Positions 17,092 to 26,299 of a stretch of 32,552 nt of DNA are shown here, piece by piece (position 1 is the stretch's first letter; every line of letters starts with the position of its first letter). Location of the stretch: contig MHGH01000001.1 in NCBI GenBank assembly GCA_001805465.1, forward strand, positions 2,452 through 35,003, read 5' to 3'. Both the position numbers and the translations under genes were made by a program. Origin of the DNA: Omnitrophica WOR_2 bacterium RBG_13_41_10. Lineage in GTDB: Bacteria > Omnitrophota > Gorgyraeia > Gygaellales > Profunditerraquicolaceae. The notes under the pieces are model-generated. The model saw only the letters and a program-made list of their open reading frames with translations, made no database searches and had not been told where the DNA came from.

Positions 17092-18282
17092 ATGAAAGCA
17101 GAGTTGTTTATAAGCTGGCGCTATCTTTTGACTAAAAGAAAAGAAAAATTCATATCTTTAATTAGCCTGATTTCTATTCTGGGGGTAGCTATTGGCGTTG
17201 CGGCCTTGATTATAGTGATTGCGGTGATGACCGGATTCGACAATGACTTAAGAGAAAAAATCGTGGGCAACTATTCGCATATTACCATTGCCGGTTATAA
17301 CGGCATAGATAAAAAAGAATACGATAACATAGTAAACATAATAACGAAAAATCCCCATATCAAAAGTATCAGCCCCTATGCTCAAGGGCAAACTTTAATC
17401 AAGCAGGAAAATAGGGTTTTTGCCGTAGGCTTAAAAGGTATTGACCCAACTAGCGAATCTGGGGTTACCAAGATAAAGCAATATCTAATCCAGGGTAATC
17501 TCAATAACCTAGAGGAGGGCGGGGTAATTATCGGAAGAGAGCTTGCCCTTTATTTAGGATTAGGCCTGAATACCAATCTTGCTATTTATTCGCCGTTTAC
17601 TAAGTTGAATAATTTAAAGATAGTAGGAATCTTTAATTCCGGAATGTATGATTACGATATGAACCTGATATTTACTAATCTAAAGACCGCCCAGGATATT
17701 TTAGGCCTTGGCGAACGCACTAGCGCCATAGCGGTCAAATTGGATAATATATACCTGGCCGATAAAATAAAAGATGAGCTAGCCAAGACCCTGGGTTTTA
17801 AGTTTAATTTAAAGACCTGGATGGAAATAAACACTAATTTTTTCGCTGCCTTGAAGCTGGAAAAATTGACCATGTTTATCATCTTGACATTGATAATCCT
17901 GGTCGCTTCCTTTAATATCATCAGTACCTTGGTAGTAATGGTAATGGAAAAGACCAAAGACATCGGCATATTAAAATCTATCGGGATGAGCAGTGCAAGG
18001 ATAAAAGCAATGTTTGTTTATGTCGGATTAATCATCGGCTCCCTGGGCACTATTTTAGGCGCCGCAGGAGGCATCGTCTTATGCGGCTTGCTGAAAAAAT
18101 ACCAATTTATAAAATTGCCTCCGGACATATATTACATCGATAGGCTGCCTGTTTCTATTGAGCTTTGGCCGGATATTGCCTTGATTGTTATCGTAGCAAT
18201 ATTTATCACCTTAATTTCCACTATTTATCCGGCAGCTAAAGCCGCTGGCCTTAAGCCGGTGGAGGCATTAAGATACGAATAA
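17092..18282 (+). CDS. Lipoprotein-releasing ABC transporter permease (LolC/E family)
   Basis: FISWRYLLTKRKEKFISLISLISILGVAIGVAALIIVIAVMTGFDNDLREKI; ILVASFNIISTLVVMVMEKTKDIGILKSIGMS. Confidence 0.93.
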   Translation: MKAELFISWRYLLTKRKEKFISLISLISILGVAIGVAALIIVIAVMTGFDNDLREKIVGNYSHITIAGYNGIDKKEYDNIVNIITKNPHIKSISPYAQGQTLIKQENRVFAVGLKGIDPTSESGVTKIKQYLIQGNLNNLEEGGVIIGRELALYLGLGLNTNLAIYSPFTKLNNLKIVGIFNSGMYDYDMNLIFTNLKTAQDILGLGERTSAIAVKLDNIYLADKIKDELAKTLGFKFNLKTWMEINTNFFAALKLEKLTMFIILTLIILVASFNIISTLVVMVMEKTKDIGILKSIGMSSARIKAMFVYVGLIIGSLGTILGAAGGIVLCGLLKKYQFIKLPPDIYYIDRLPVSIELWPDIALIVIVAIFITLISTIYPAAKAAGLKPVEALRYE

Positions 18283-18957
18283 ATGTTAGAAGCCAGTAAT
18301 ATACACAGAGTTTACGGCAACGGCAATAAGCAGGTTGCGGTATTAAAAGGCATAAATTTAAAAATAGAAAAAGGTAAATTCATCGCTATCGTCGGCCCAT
18401 CCGGAGCGGGTAAGTCTACGCTTTTGCATATACTGGGAGGATTAGATAATCCTACGCAGGGTAAGGTTATTTTTGAAGGCCAACAGATAGCGCAGCTTAG
18501 CGATGCTTCGCTTTGCAGGCTAAGAAATAAACGCATAGGCTTTGTTTTTCAGTTTTATCATCTCTTATCGGAATTTACGGTTTTGGAGAATGTGTTGATG
18601 CCGGCGTTAATAAGTACAGAGTACAGAGTACAGAGTACAGAGCTAAAAAAACGCGCATTAGGGCTTTTGGAAGAAGTAGGATTAACCAAGAGGGTGGAGT
18701 ATTTTCCCAGTCAATTATCCGGAGGGGAAAAACAGAGGGTCGCGATAGCGCGCGGCTTGATAAACAATCCGGGCCTGTTTCTTTGCGATGAGCCTACGGG
18801 AAACCTTGATTCTAAAACCGGGGATGGTATAATCTCTTTAATAAAAAAGATAAACCTAGAAAGCCAGATGGCCATAGTTTTAGTCACGCATAATTTAGAG
18901 TTGGCAAAAAATGCGGATAAAATTTATCATTTGAAGGACGGTGTCCTGGTAAATTAA
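18283..18957 (+). CDS. lolD: Lipoprotein-releasing ABC transporter ATPase (LolD family)
   Basis: Walker A GPSGAGKST, signature LSGGEKQRVAIARGL, Walker B GLFLCDEPTGNLD; adjacent to the LolC/E permease. Confidence 0.92.
   Translation: MLEASNIHRVYGNGNKQVAVLKGINLKIEKGKFIAIVGPSGAGKSTLLHILGGLDNPTQGKVIFEGQQIAQLSDASLCRLRNKRIGFVFQFYHLLSEFTVLENVLMPALISTEYRVQSTELKKRALGLLEEVGLTKRVEYFPSQLSGGEKQRVAIARGLINNPGLFLCDEPTGNLDSKTGDGIISLIKKINLESQMAIVLVTHNLELAKNADKIYHLKDGVLVN
18613..18642 (+). repeat. Heptanucleotide tandem repeat (AGTACAG)4.3 within lolD
   Basis: AGTACAGAGTACAGAGTACAGAGTACAGAG read directly; encodes STEYRVQSTE. Confidence 0.97.
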
Positions 18958-18967
18958 GGAGGATGTA

Positions 18968-19837
18968 ATGAAGGTCTACATTAACGGAAAATTTTATGAT
19001 AAGAATAATGCCAAGATTTCTGTATTTGATCACGGCCTTTTATACGGTGACGGTGTTTTTGAAGGTATACGTGCCTATAACCGCCTAGTTTTTAAATTAA
19101 GAGAACATATCGATAGGCTCTATGAGTCAGCGCACAGCATTATGCTCAAGGTTCCTTTAGCTCGTGAGCAGTTAATAAAAGCCGTTATTCTGACTTTAAA
19201 AGAAAATAACCTCAAAGATGCCTATATCAGGCTGGTGGTGACAAGGGGAGAAGGGGATCTGGGCTTAGACCCGCGTAAATGTGCAGGAAATGCTACCATT
19301 ATTATTATCGCCGACAGAATAGCCCTTTATCCTGAGAAGCTTTATAGGCAGGGCCTGGAGATTGTTACCGTACCGACGGTGAGGAATCTTCCTGAGGCCT
19401 TGAATCCGCAGATAAAATCCTTAAACTACCTGAATAATATCTTGGCTAAAATAGAGGCTATAAATGCCGGATGCGATGAAGCAATAATGCTGGATTCTTT
19501 AGGTTATGTGGCAGAGTGCACTGGAGATAATATCTTTATTGTCAAGCGCAATGAGCTTTATACTCCCCCTCAGTGTATGGGGACCTTAAGGGGAATTACC
19601 CGTGATGCAGTCCTAGAGTTAGCCCGAAAGAATAGAATCTTGGTGCATGAACACGTAATCACCCGTCATGAGGTTTACATATCCGATGAGTGTTTTTTAA
19701 CCGGCACAGCCGCAGAGATTATACCGGTGGTAAAAGTTGACGGAAGGGCTATTGGCAGTGGTAAGCCCGGAAAACTGACCTTGAGTTTAAACAAGAAATT
19801 CAGGGAGCTCACCAAGAAAGAGGGAGTGAGGTATTAA
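18968..19837 (+). CDS. ilvE: Branched-chain amino acid aminotransferase (class IV PLP)
   Basis: YINGKFYDKNNAKISVFDHGLLYGDGVFEGIRAY; SLNYLNNILAKIEA; GYVAECTGDNIFIVK; TGTAAEIIPV. Confidence 0.93.
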   Translation: MKVYINGKFYDKNNAKISVFDHGLLYGDGVFEGIRAYNRLVFKLREHIDRLYESAHSIMLKVPLAREQLIKAVILTLKENNLKDAYIRLVVTRGEGDLGLDPRKCAGNATIIIIADRIALYPEKLYRQGLEIVTVPTVRNLPEALNPQIKSLNYLNNILAKIEAINAGCDEAIMLDSLGYVAECTGDNIFIVKRNELYTPPQCMGTLRGITRDAVLELARKNRILVHEHVITRHEVYISDECFLTGTAAEIIPVVKVDGRAIGSGKPGKLTLSLNKKFRELTKKEGVRY

Positions 19838-19840
19838 CCG

Positions 19841-20335
19841 ATGTTATGCGATATTTGCGCTAAAAATCCGGCAACCGTGCATTTGACAGAGATTATCGAC
19901 GATCAGATGAATGAGCTGCATCTTTGTGAAGAGTGCGCGCATCAAAAGAGCGCGCAGATGGAGCAGCAGTTTGGTTTAAGCGATCTTTTGGCGGGCCTGA
20001 CGGAATTTGAGAAGCCCAATGCCAAGAAAGAAGTGGCAGTATCTCTTAAATGCCCAAACTGCGGCTTAGGTTACACAGACTTTAAAAAAATAGGGCGCTT
20101 AGGCTGCAGCGAATGTTACACCACTTTTAAGAGGTACCTGGCCCCTTTATTAAAGAAAATACACGGTTCTAATTTGCACGTCGGTAAGTCTCCGTTTAAG
20201 GTTGCTGTAAGTACTGATAAAAAAATGGATTTAGAGAGCCTGCGTAGTGAATTACAAAGAGCGGTTGAAATGGAAGAGTTTGAAGAGGCAGCAAGGATTC
20301 GCGATCAGATTAGAAGATTGGAAAAGAAGGAGTAA
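19841..20335 (+). CDS. mcsA: McsA-like zinc-finger/UVR protein (activator of protein arginine kinase)
   Basis: CDICAKNPATVHLTEI...LHLCEECA; CPNCGLGYTDFKKIGRLGCSECY; C-terminal UVR motif; followed by mcsB and clpC. Confidence 0.92.
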   Translation: MLCDICAKNPATVHLTEIIDDQMNELHLCEECAHQKSAQMEQQFGLSDLLAGLTEFEKPNAKKEVAVSLKCPNCGLGYTDFKKIGRLGCSECYTTFKRYLAPLLKKIHGSNLHVGKSPFKVAVSTDKKMDLESLRSELQRAVEMEEFEEAARIRDQIRRLEKKE

Positions 20336-20344
20336 AATTTTAAT

Positions 20345-21394
20345 ATGCAACTGGCTGATTTAGTAAACCGTACCAGCGAATGGCTTAAAAGCACAGGGCC
20401 GAACTCTGATATTGTTATCTCCAGCCGTATCCGCCTGGCCAGGAACTTAGACAAGGTGCCTTTTCCGCATTGGGCAAATAAAAAGCAGAGTGAAAATGTG
20501 CTCCTGAGCGTTGAGGAAGCCGTAGCTAAAACCGCTGAACTAAAAAATACTACCACCTTTAGATTAATGGACCTTGATAGCATAGATAAGCAATTCTTGA
20601 TTGAGCGGCACATGATGTCTTTAGAGCTTGCCCAGAAGTCCGACCATAAAGCCGTAGTAATCGATGAAGAAGAGACCATCGCGATTATGATTAATGAAGA
20701 AGACCATATCCGGATGCAGGTAATGCAATCGGGCCTGAATCTTTTTGAGGCCTGGAATATTATTAATAAGATTGATAGCGCTCTTTCTAAAGAATTATCT
20801 TTTGCCTTTCTAGCAGATTTAGGGTATCTTACTGCCTGCCCGACCAATGCCGGCACCGGGATGCGCGGTTCGGTGATGCTGCATTTACCGGCATTAGTGA
20901 TGACAAACCAGATCAACCGTGTCTTGGCAGCTATTGCCAAGTTAAGTTTTAACACCCGGGGGCTTTACGGAGAAGGCACGCAGGCCCACGGAAATTTTTT
21001 CCAGGTTTCCAACCAGGTTTCCTTAGGCCACAGCGAGGAAGAGATTATTGAAAACATAAACGGCCTGATCCGCCAGATTGTAGAACAAGAAAACCAGGCC
21101 AGGCAAGCTTTATTATCAGAAAATAGATTATTGCTTGAAGACAGGGTTAACCGCAGCTTTGCTTTATTAAAGAGTGCCCATATCATCTCCAGCCAGGAAA
21201 CCATAGATTTATTATCCATGGTAAGATTAGGATGCGATTTGGAAATGATTAAAAATATAGGCCGCAAGACATTAAATGAATTATTTATCCTGATACAGCC
21301 GGCGCATCTGCAAAAGATTGAAAATAAGAAACTTTCCAGTAACGAAAGGGATTTTAAAAGAGCGGAGTTAATCAGAAAAAAATTAGCCATATAA
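20345..21394 (+). CDS. mcsB: Protein arginine kinase McsB (ATP:guanido phosphotransferase)
   Basis: DIVISSRIRLARNLDKVPFPHWA; NEEDHIRMQVMQSG; GYLTACPTNAGTGMRGSVMLHLP; GLYGEGTQAHGNFFQVSNQVSLG. Confidence 0.95.
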   Translation: MQLADLVNRTSEWLKSTGPNSDIVISSRIRLARNLDKVPFPHWANKKQSENVLLSVEEAVAKTAELKNTTTFRLMDLDSIDKQFLIERHMMSLELAQKSDHKAVVIDEEETIAIMINEEDHIRMQVMQSGLNLFEAWNIINKIDSALSKELSFAFLADLGYLTACPTNAGTGMRGSVMLHLPALVMTNQINRVLAAIAKLSFNTRGLYGEGTQAHGNFFQVSNQVSLGHSEEEIIENINGLIRQIVEQENQARQALLSENRLLLEDRVNRSFALLKSAHIISSQETIDLLSMVRLGCDLEMIKNIGRKTLNELFILIQPAHLQKIENKKLSSNERDFKRAELIRKKLAI

Positions 21395-21404
21395 GTGAGG
21401 CCAC

Positions 21405-21535
21405 AACTTATGGAATAAAGTGAACATAAGTTGTACGGCCGAACTTATCCCCCCTGCTTTCTTGCGAAAGCAAGAAGGGGGGATTAATTCGTAGACGCTT
21501 CGCTATAATTTATGTTCGCTTAAGCTCCATAAGTT
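21405..21535 (+). repeat. Nested inverted-repeat (palindromic) element in the mcsB-clpC gap
   Basis: Outer arms AACTTATGGA (21405-21414)/TCCATAAGTT (21526-21535), second arms GAACATAA/TTATGTTC (21422-21429/21510-21517), central CCCCCC-TGCT-TTCTTGC-GAAA-GCAAGAA-GGGGGG hairpin (21449-21482). Confidence 0.85.
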
Positions 21536-21549
21536 ATCTCAGTCATTTT

Positions 21550-21629
21550 ATGGTACAGGAAAGCATAAAACACTTTCCCATACCACTGCGAAAATCGCTG
21601 AAAGTCATCGCCGAAGACGATTTTCTTGA
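21550..21629 (+). repeat. 80-bp two-hairpin repeat, copy 2 (clpC leader)
   Basis: 75/80 ungapped identity with 12980-13059; ends 9 nt before the clpC ATG. Confidence 0.93.
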
Positions 21630-21638
21630 GGAGGAAAA

Positions 21639-24059
21639 ATGTTCAACAGGTTTACCGAGCGTGCCAGAAAAGTAATTATCTTAGCCAAAGAAGAAGCTCG
21701 CCGTTTTAATCATGATTATATCGGAACCGAGCATATATTATTGGGGCTGATCCGCGAAGGAGAAGGGGTAGCTGCTGCGGTATTAGAGAAGATGGGTATA
21801 TCGTTAGAGAATATTCGCCTAGAAATCGAAAAATTAGTTCAACCCGGGCCTACCACTCAGATTATCGGCGATATTCCTTTTACCCCTCGCGCAAAAAAAG
21901 CCCTGGAATTAGCGGCGGAAGAAGCGCGCTCTTTAGGCCATAATTATATCGGCACCGAACATCTTTTATTAGGCCTGATTAAAGAAGGAGAGGGAGTAGC
22001 CTCGCAGGTATTATTGAATTTAGGGCTGGATTTAGCCAGGGTGAGGAATGAGGTATTGGAGGTTTTAGGTTCCGGTGTTCCGGGTTTTGGCCAAAACCAA
22101 CAGCAGGTAAAAACCAAAACCCCGGCCTTAGATGCCTTTGGCCGTGATTTAACCGCATTGGCCAATGAAAATCAGCTTGACCCGGTAATCGGAAGGCACG
22201 GGGAAATAGAGAGGGTAATCCAGACCTTAAGCAGGCGCACCAAGAATAATCCGGTTCTTTTGGGTGAAGCGGGTGTTGGCAAAACCGCTATTGTCGAAGG
22301 CCTGGCTCAGGCAATTATAGCAAATAATGTTCCGGAGGTATTAAGAAACAAGCGCATTGTTGTTTTAGATTTGGCCCTGATGGTTGCCGGGACAAAATAC
22401 CGCGGCCAATTTGAAGAGAGAATAAAAGCAGTGATGGAAGAGATAAAACGTTCTCGTGATGTAATTATTTTTATTGATGAATTGCATACCTTAGTGGGCG
22501 CAGGGGCTGCGGAAGGGGCAATTGATGCCTCTAATATTTTAAAGCCGGCACTCTCACGCGGAGAGATGCAGTGTATAGGCGCCACTACCCTGGATGAATA
22601 CAGGAAGCATATTGAAAAGGATGCGGCATTAGAGCGCCGTTTCCAGACCATTATGGTAGAGCCTCCGTCGGTTAATGAGACCATCGATATACTCAAAGGC
22701 CTGCGCGATAAATATGAAGCCCATCATCGCGTGGTGTTTCGCGATGAGGCGCTAGAGGCAGCGGCAAAATTATCAGACCGCTATATTACAGGCAGGTACC
22801 TTCCGGATAAAGCCATTGATTTGATGGATGAAGCCGGCTCACGCGCCAGGCTTAATGTTTTGGTTGTTCCGCCGGACATTAAGAAGCTCGAAGAAAAAGT
22901 AGAGGCCTTAAGAAAAGAAAAAGAGGCCTATATTAAATCGCAGGACTTTGAGAAGGCTGCTAGCCTAAGGGATCAAGAAAGGCAGGTACGCCAGGAATTA
23001 GAAGAACTGAATAAACAATGGGCAGTGGCTAAAGACAAGATGCGGCCGGAAGTCGGCGAAGAAGAGATCGCAAAAATCGTATCGCAATGGACCGGCATTC
23101 CTATCTTTAGATTAGAGGAGGCAGAGAGCGAAAAGTTATTGAAGATAGAGGAAGGGTTGCATAAGCGCGTAGTGGGCCAAGAGGAAGCTATCTTGGCTAT
23201 TGCCCATGCTGTCAGGCGCTCGCGCGCAGGAATCAAGGACCCTAAAAGGCCAATAGGCTCCTTTATATTTTTAGGGCCGACAGGAGTAGGTAAATCTCTT
23301 CTTGCCCGGGCATTGGCAGAATTTATGTTCGGGGATGAGGATGCGCTTTTGCAGTTAGATATGTCGGAGTATATGGAAAAATTTAATGTTTCCCGCCTTA
23401 TCGGTGCTCCGCCGGGATATGTGGGTTATGAAGAAGGAGGACAGCTTACCGAGAGAGTCAGGCGCCGGCCTTATTCGGTGATTCTCTTAGATGAAATCGA
23501 AAAAGCCCACCCCGATGTTTTTAATATTCTCTTACAGGTATTTGAAGAGGGCCGCCTTACCGATAGCTTCGGCAGAAAAGTAGATTTTAGAAATACGGTA
23601 ATAATTATGACCTCTAATGTCGGCGCAGAATTAATCCGTAAAACCGGCTCCTTAGGGTTTAAGACCCAGAAGGAAGAAGTTAGCTATCAAGAGATGAAGG
23701 AAAAGTTATTGGAAGAAGTAAAGAGGACTTTTAAGCCGGAGTTCTTAAACCGCATAGATGACACCATAGTTTTTAGGCCGCTCAATAAAGAAGATTTAAT
23801 CAAGATTATTGATATAGAGATAGGTTTTGTAGCAGAGAGGTTAAAAGAACATAACATCTCTTTAGAGGTCAACCAAGAGGCCAAAGAGTTTCTGGTAGAA
23901 AAAGGTTTTGACCCCATATTTGGAGCCAGGCCCTTAAAAAGGACTATTCAAAGATTCTTAGAAGATTCCTTGGCTTCCGAAATAATAGCTAAGAATTTTA
24001 AAGATGGCTCTCGAGTCAAAGTAATACGTAAGAACCTGGAGCTTGCTTTTGAACAATGA
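21639..24059 (+). CDS. clpC: ClpC-type AAA+ unfoldase
   Basis: Tandem Clp-N repeats ([26 protein letters not shown] / [26 protein letters not shown]), two Walker A motifs ([16 protein letters not shown]), UVR middle segment. Confidence 0.97.
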   Translation: MFNRFTERARKVIILAKEEARRFNHDYIGTEHILLGLIREGEGVAAAVLEKMGISLENIRLEIEKLVQPGPTTQIIGDIPFTPRAKKALELAAEEARSLGHNYIGTEHLLLGLIKEGEGVASQVLLNLGLDLARVRNEVLEVLGSGVPGFGQNQQQVKTKTPALDAFGRDLTALANENQLDPVIGRHGEIERVIQTLSRRTKNNPVLLGEAGVGKTAIVEGLAQAIIANNVPEVLRNKRIVVLDLALMVAGTKYRGQFEERIKAVMEEIKRSRDVIIFIDELHTLVGAGAAEGAIDASNILKPALSRGEMQCIGATTLDEYRKHIEKDAALERRFQTIMVEPPSVNETIDILKGLRDKYEAHHRVVFRDEALEAAAKLSDRYITGRYLPDKAIDLMDEAGSRARLNVLVVPPDIKKLEEKVEALRKEKEAYIKSQDFEKAASLRDQERQVRQELEELNKQWAVAKDKMRPEVGEEEIAKIVSQWTGIPIFRLEEAESEKLLKIEEGLHKRVVGQEEAILAIAHAVRRSRAGIKDPKRPIGSFIFLGPTGVGKSLLARALAEFMFGDEDALLQLDMSEYMEKFNVSRLIGAPPGYVGYEEGGQLTERVRRRPYSVILLDEIEKAHPDVFNILLQVFEEGRLTDSFGRKVDFRNTVIIMTSNVGAELIRKTGSLGFKTQKEEVSYQEMKEKLLEEVKRTFKPEFLNRIDDTIVFRPLNKEDLIKIIDIEIGFVAERLKEHNISLEVNQEAKEFLVEKGFDPIFGARPLKRTIQRFLEDSLASEIIAKNFKDGSRVKVIRKNLELAFEQ

Positions 24060-24838
24060 TAAACTTCCTGATAGATATAGGCCAAAAACTATTGGCATTG
24101 TTATCTTTTGTGGGGGGGTTGGCTAATTTAGCCGGCCAGGCATTTTATTGGGCGCTGGTGGGCCCTTATAAAAGAAGGTCTATCTTTGACCAAATGAAGA
24201 AAGTCGGCGTAGACAGCATGCCGATAGTTTTATTGACCGCTTTCTTTATCGGTGTGATTATGGCCTTACAGATTGCTTATATGATGCAGCGGTTGGGTTC
24301 TGAAATGTATATTGCCAGTATTGTGGCCTTATCGTTAGTAAGGGAACTGGGGCCGATTATAACTGCATTAGTAGTAGCAGGACGGGTGGGTGCAGCAATT
24401 ACCGCAGAGATAGGCTCTATGCAGGTTACCGAACAGATAGATGCCTTAGAAACCTTGGCCTCTAATCCCATCAGGTATCTAGTAGTCCCTCGGCTTCTTG
24501 CCTTAAGCCTGATGCTTCCTTTGTTGACGATTTATGCGGATATCATCGGTATATTCGGCGGGTATCTCATCTGCGTTCATAAATTAGGCATATCCAGCAG
24601 TATGTACCTGCACATTACTTTTGATGCCCTTTTATTGAAAGACTTATTTACCGGGCTATTTAAGACGGTGTTCTTTGGGATGATTATCGCCTTAGTCAGC
24701 TGTTACGAAGGCTTTAATGTAGAAGGCGGCGCAGAAGGCGTAGGAAGGGCTACCACCAAGTCGGTAGTGACAACTTTTATTTTAATTATTGCTGCTGACT
24801 GCTTCTTTACGGCTTTATTCTATTTTGCGATGCCTTAA
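24056..24838 (+). CDS. mlaE: MlaE-family lipid ABC transporter permease
   Basis: QAFYWALVGPYKRRSIFDQMKKVGVDSMPIVLLTAFFIGVIMALQIAYMMQRLGSEMYIASIVALSLVRELGPIITALVVAGRVGAAITAEIGSMQVTEQIDALE; ATGA overlap with clpC. Confidence 0.95.
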   Translation: MINFLIDIGQKLLALLSFVGGLANLAGQAFYWALVGPYKRRSIFDQMKKVGVDSMPIVLLTAFFIGVIMALQIAYMMQRLGSEMYIASIVALSLVRELGPIITALVVAGRVGAAITAEIGSMQVTEQIDALETLASNPIRYLVVPRLLALSLMLPLLTIYADIIGIFGGYLICVHKLGISSSMYLHITFDALLLKDLFTGLFKTVFFGMIIALVSCYEGFNVEGGAEGVGRATTKSVVTTFILIIAADCFFTALFYFAMP

Positions 24839-24857
24839 AATATAATTCGGAGTTTTT

Positions 24858-25622
24858 ATGCATGCCATAGAGATACAAAATTTAACCAAATTCTTTAATA
24901 CGCGTAAGGTCTTGGATAATTTGAGCCTGAACATAGAGAAGGGCCAGACCTGCGTTATTATCGGCCGTTCCGGCTGCGGTAAAAGCGTATTATTAAAACA
25001 CATTGAAGGCATATTAAAGCCGGATAGCGGCAAAATTATTATTAACGGGCAGGATATTACCAAATTAACCAATAACGAGATGGATAAGATACGTTTAAAA
25101 ATGGGGATGGTTTTTCAGGGAGGGGCGCTTTTTGATTCTATGACCGTCGGAGAAAACGTAGGGTTTAACCTTATCGAGCATAACCACGTCAGCAACAAAG
25201 AATTGTTGGAGAAAGTGGAGAGTGCCTTATGCGTGGTGGGCCTGTGCGGCATAGAAAATCTTACGCCTTCTGAAATAAGCGGCGGCATGAAAAAAAGGGT
25301 GGCCTTGGCAAGGGCAATATGCATAGAGCCGGAAATCATATTTTATGATGAGCCGACAACGGGAGTCGACCCCATTACCGCCGACAGTATAAACGAACTT
25401 ATAAAAACCATGCATGATAAATTAAAGGTTACCTCTATCGTGGTTACGCATGATATGAAAAGCGCCTATAGCATAGCCGATAAAATCGCGATGATGTACC
25501 AGGGCAAGATTATCGCCGAAGGCACGCCCCAAGAAATTCAGAATACTACTCATCCTGTAGTGCACCAATTTATAAATGGTTTAGCCAAAGGGCCGATTAC
25601 TGAAGCCCTGGATCATGATTAG
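24858..25622 (+). CDS. mlaF: MlaF-family lipid ABC transporter ATPase
   Basis: Walker A GRSGCGKS, ISGGMKKRVALARAI, IIFYDEPTTGVDPITADSINELI. Confidence 0.95.
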   Translation: MHAIEIQNLTKFFNTRKVLDNLSLNIEKGQTCVIIGRSGCGKSVLLKHIEGILKPDSGKIIINGQDITKLTNNEMDKIRLKMGMVFQGGALFDSMTVGENVGFNLIEHNHVSNKELLEKVESALCVVGLCGIENLTPSEISGGMKKRVALARAICIEPEIIFYDEPTTGVDPITADSINELIKTMHDKLKVTSIVVTHDMKSAYSIADKIAMMYQGKIIAEGTPQEIQNTTHPVVHQFINGLAKGPITEALDHD

Positions 25623-25655
25623 TCTAATTTAAATACAATAAATGGAGGTCTTAAG

Positions 25656-26279
25656 ATGCTGTTCGGTAAAACAAAACTAGAATTAAAGGTAGGGATTTTT
25701 GTTTTTACGGGTCTGGTAATTTTAGGGACCTTTATTTTACTTATCGGGGACTTTAAAGCCTGGGCTTCGGGACGCCGGATTAATTTTCTTTTTGATTTTA
25801 TCAATGGCGTTAAGGTAGGGGCACCGGTGAGATTTTCCGGAGTAGACGTAGGGCAGGTAAAAGAGATAAATTTTATTTTTAACCCTCAGGAAAATAAAAC
25901 CAAAGTCCAGATTACCGGCTGGATCAGAAGAGAAGTTAAGGTCCCTATTGATTCTACGGTTTGGATAAACACCCTTGGCTTGCTAGGAGAAAAATACGTT
26001 GAGATCATACCCGGAAAAGATTATGCGCACCTGGTAACTGACCAACCCATAACAGGAGAGGAGCCTATCGCTACTCATGAGATAGCAAAATTAGCGAAAA
26101 ATATAGCCAGTGATATTGATGAGAGTATCGTTAAGATTAAAAACAAGGAAGGCACTATAGGAAAACTCCTTTACGACGATGCTATCTACAACGACTTAGA
26201 AGCCTTGGTGGCGGATTTGAGGCAACACCCCTGGAAACTCTTCCGGAAGGCCAAAGAGAAGCCGGTTACAAAACAATAA
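25656..26279 (+). CDS. mlaD: MlaD/MCE-domain lipid transport protein
   Basis: N-terminal TM followed by MCE pattern FDFINGVKVGAPVRFSGVDVGQVKEI...VPIDSTVWINTLGLLGEKYVEIIPG. Confidence 0.93.
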   Translation: MLFGKTKLELKVGIFVFTGLVILGTFILLIGDFKAWASGRRINFLFDFINGVKVGAPVRFSGVDVGQVKEINFIFNPQENKTKVQITGWIRREVKVPIDSTVWINTLGLLGEKYVEIIPGKDYAHLVTDQPITGEEPIATHEIAKLAKNIASDIDESIVKIKNKEGTIGKLLYDDAIYNDLEALVADLRQHPWKLFRKAKEKPVTKQ

Positions 26280-26299
26280 TTATAAGTCATAAGGTTGCA

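Noticed and set aside
18613-18642. lolD as a frameshifted pseudogene caused by the 7-mer repeat
   Set aside because: Frame continues through the repeat into intact LSGGEKQRVAIARG and Walker B motifs, so the gene is intact.
20305-20955. 216-aa minus-strand ORF antisense to mcsB
   Set aside because: Lies antisense to a strongly recognised McsB; low-complexity Ser/Leu/Ile-rich translation with no domain pattern, typical shadow ORF.
21449-21482. Simple rho-independent terminator of mcsB
   Set aside because: Strong hairpin but followed by ATTAATTCG, not a U-tract, and enclosed in larger inverted repeats; treated as part of a nested palindrome instead.
21395-21638. CtsR operator upstream of clpC
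   Set aside because: Looked for the tandem heptad AAAGTCAAA/TTGACTTT type box; none seen, and no ctsR gene is in the window.
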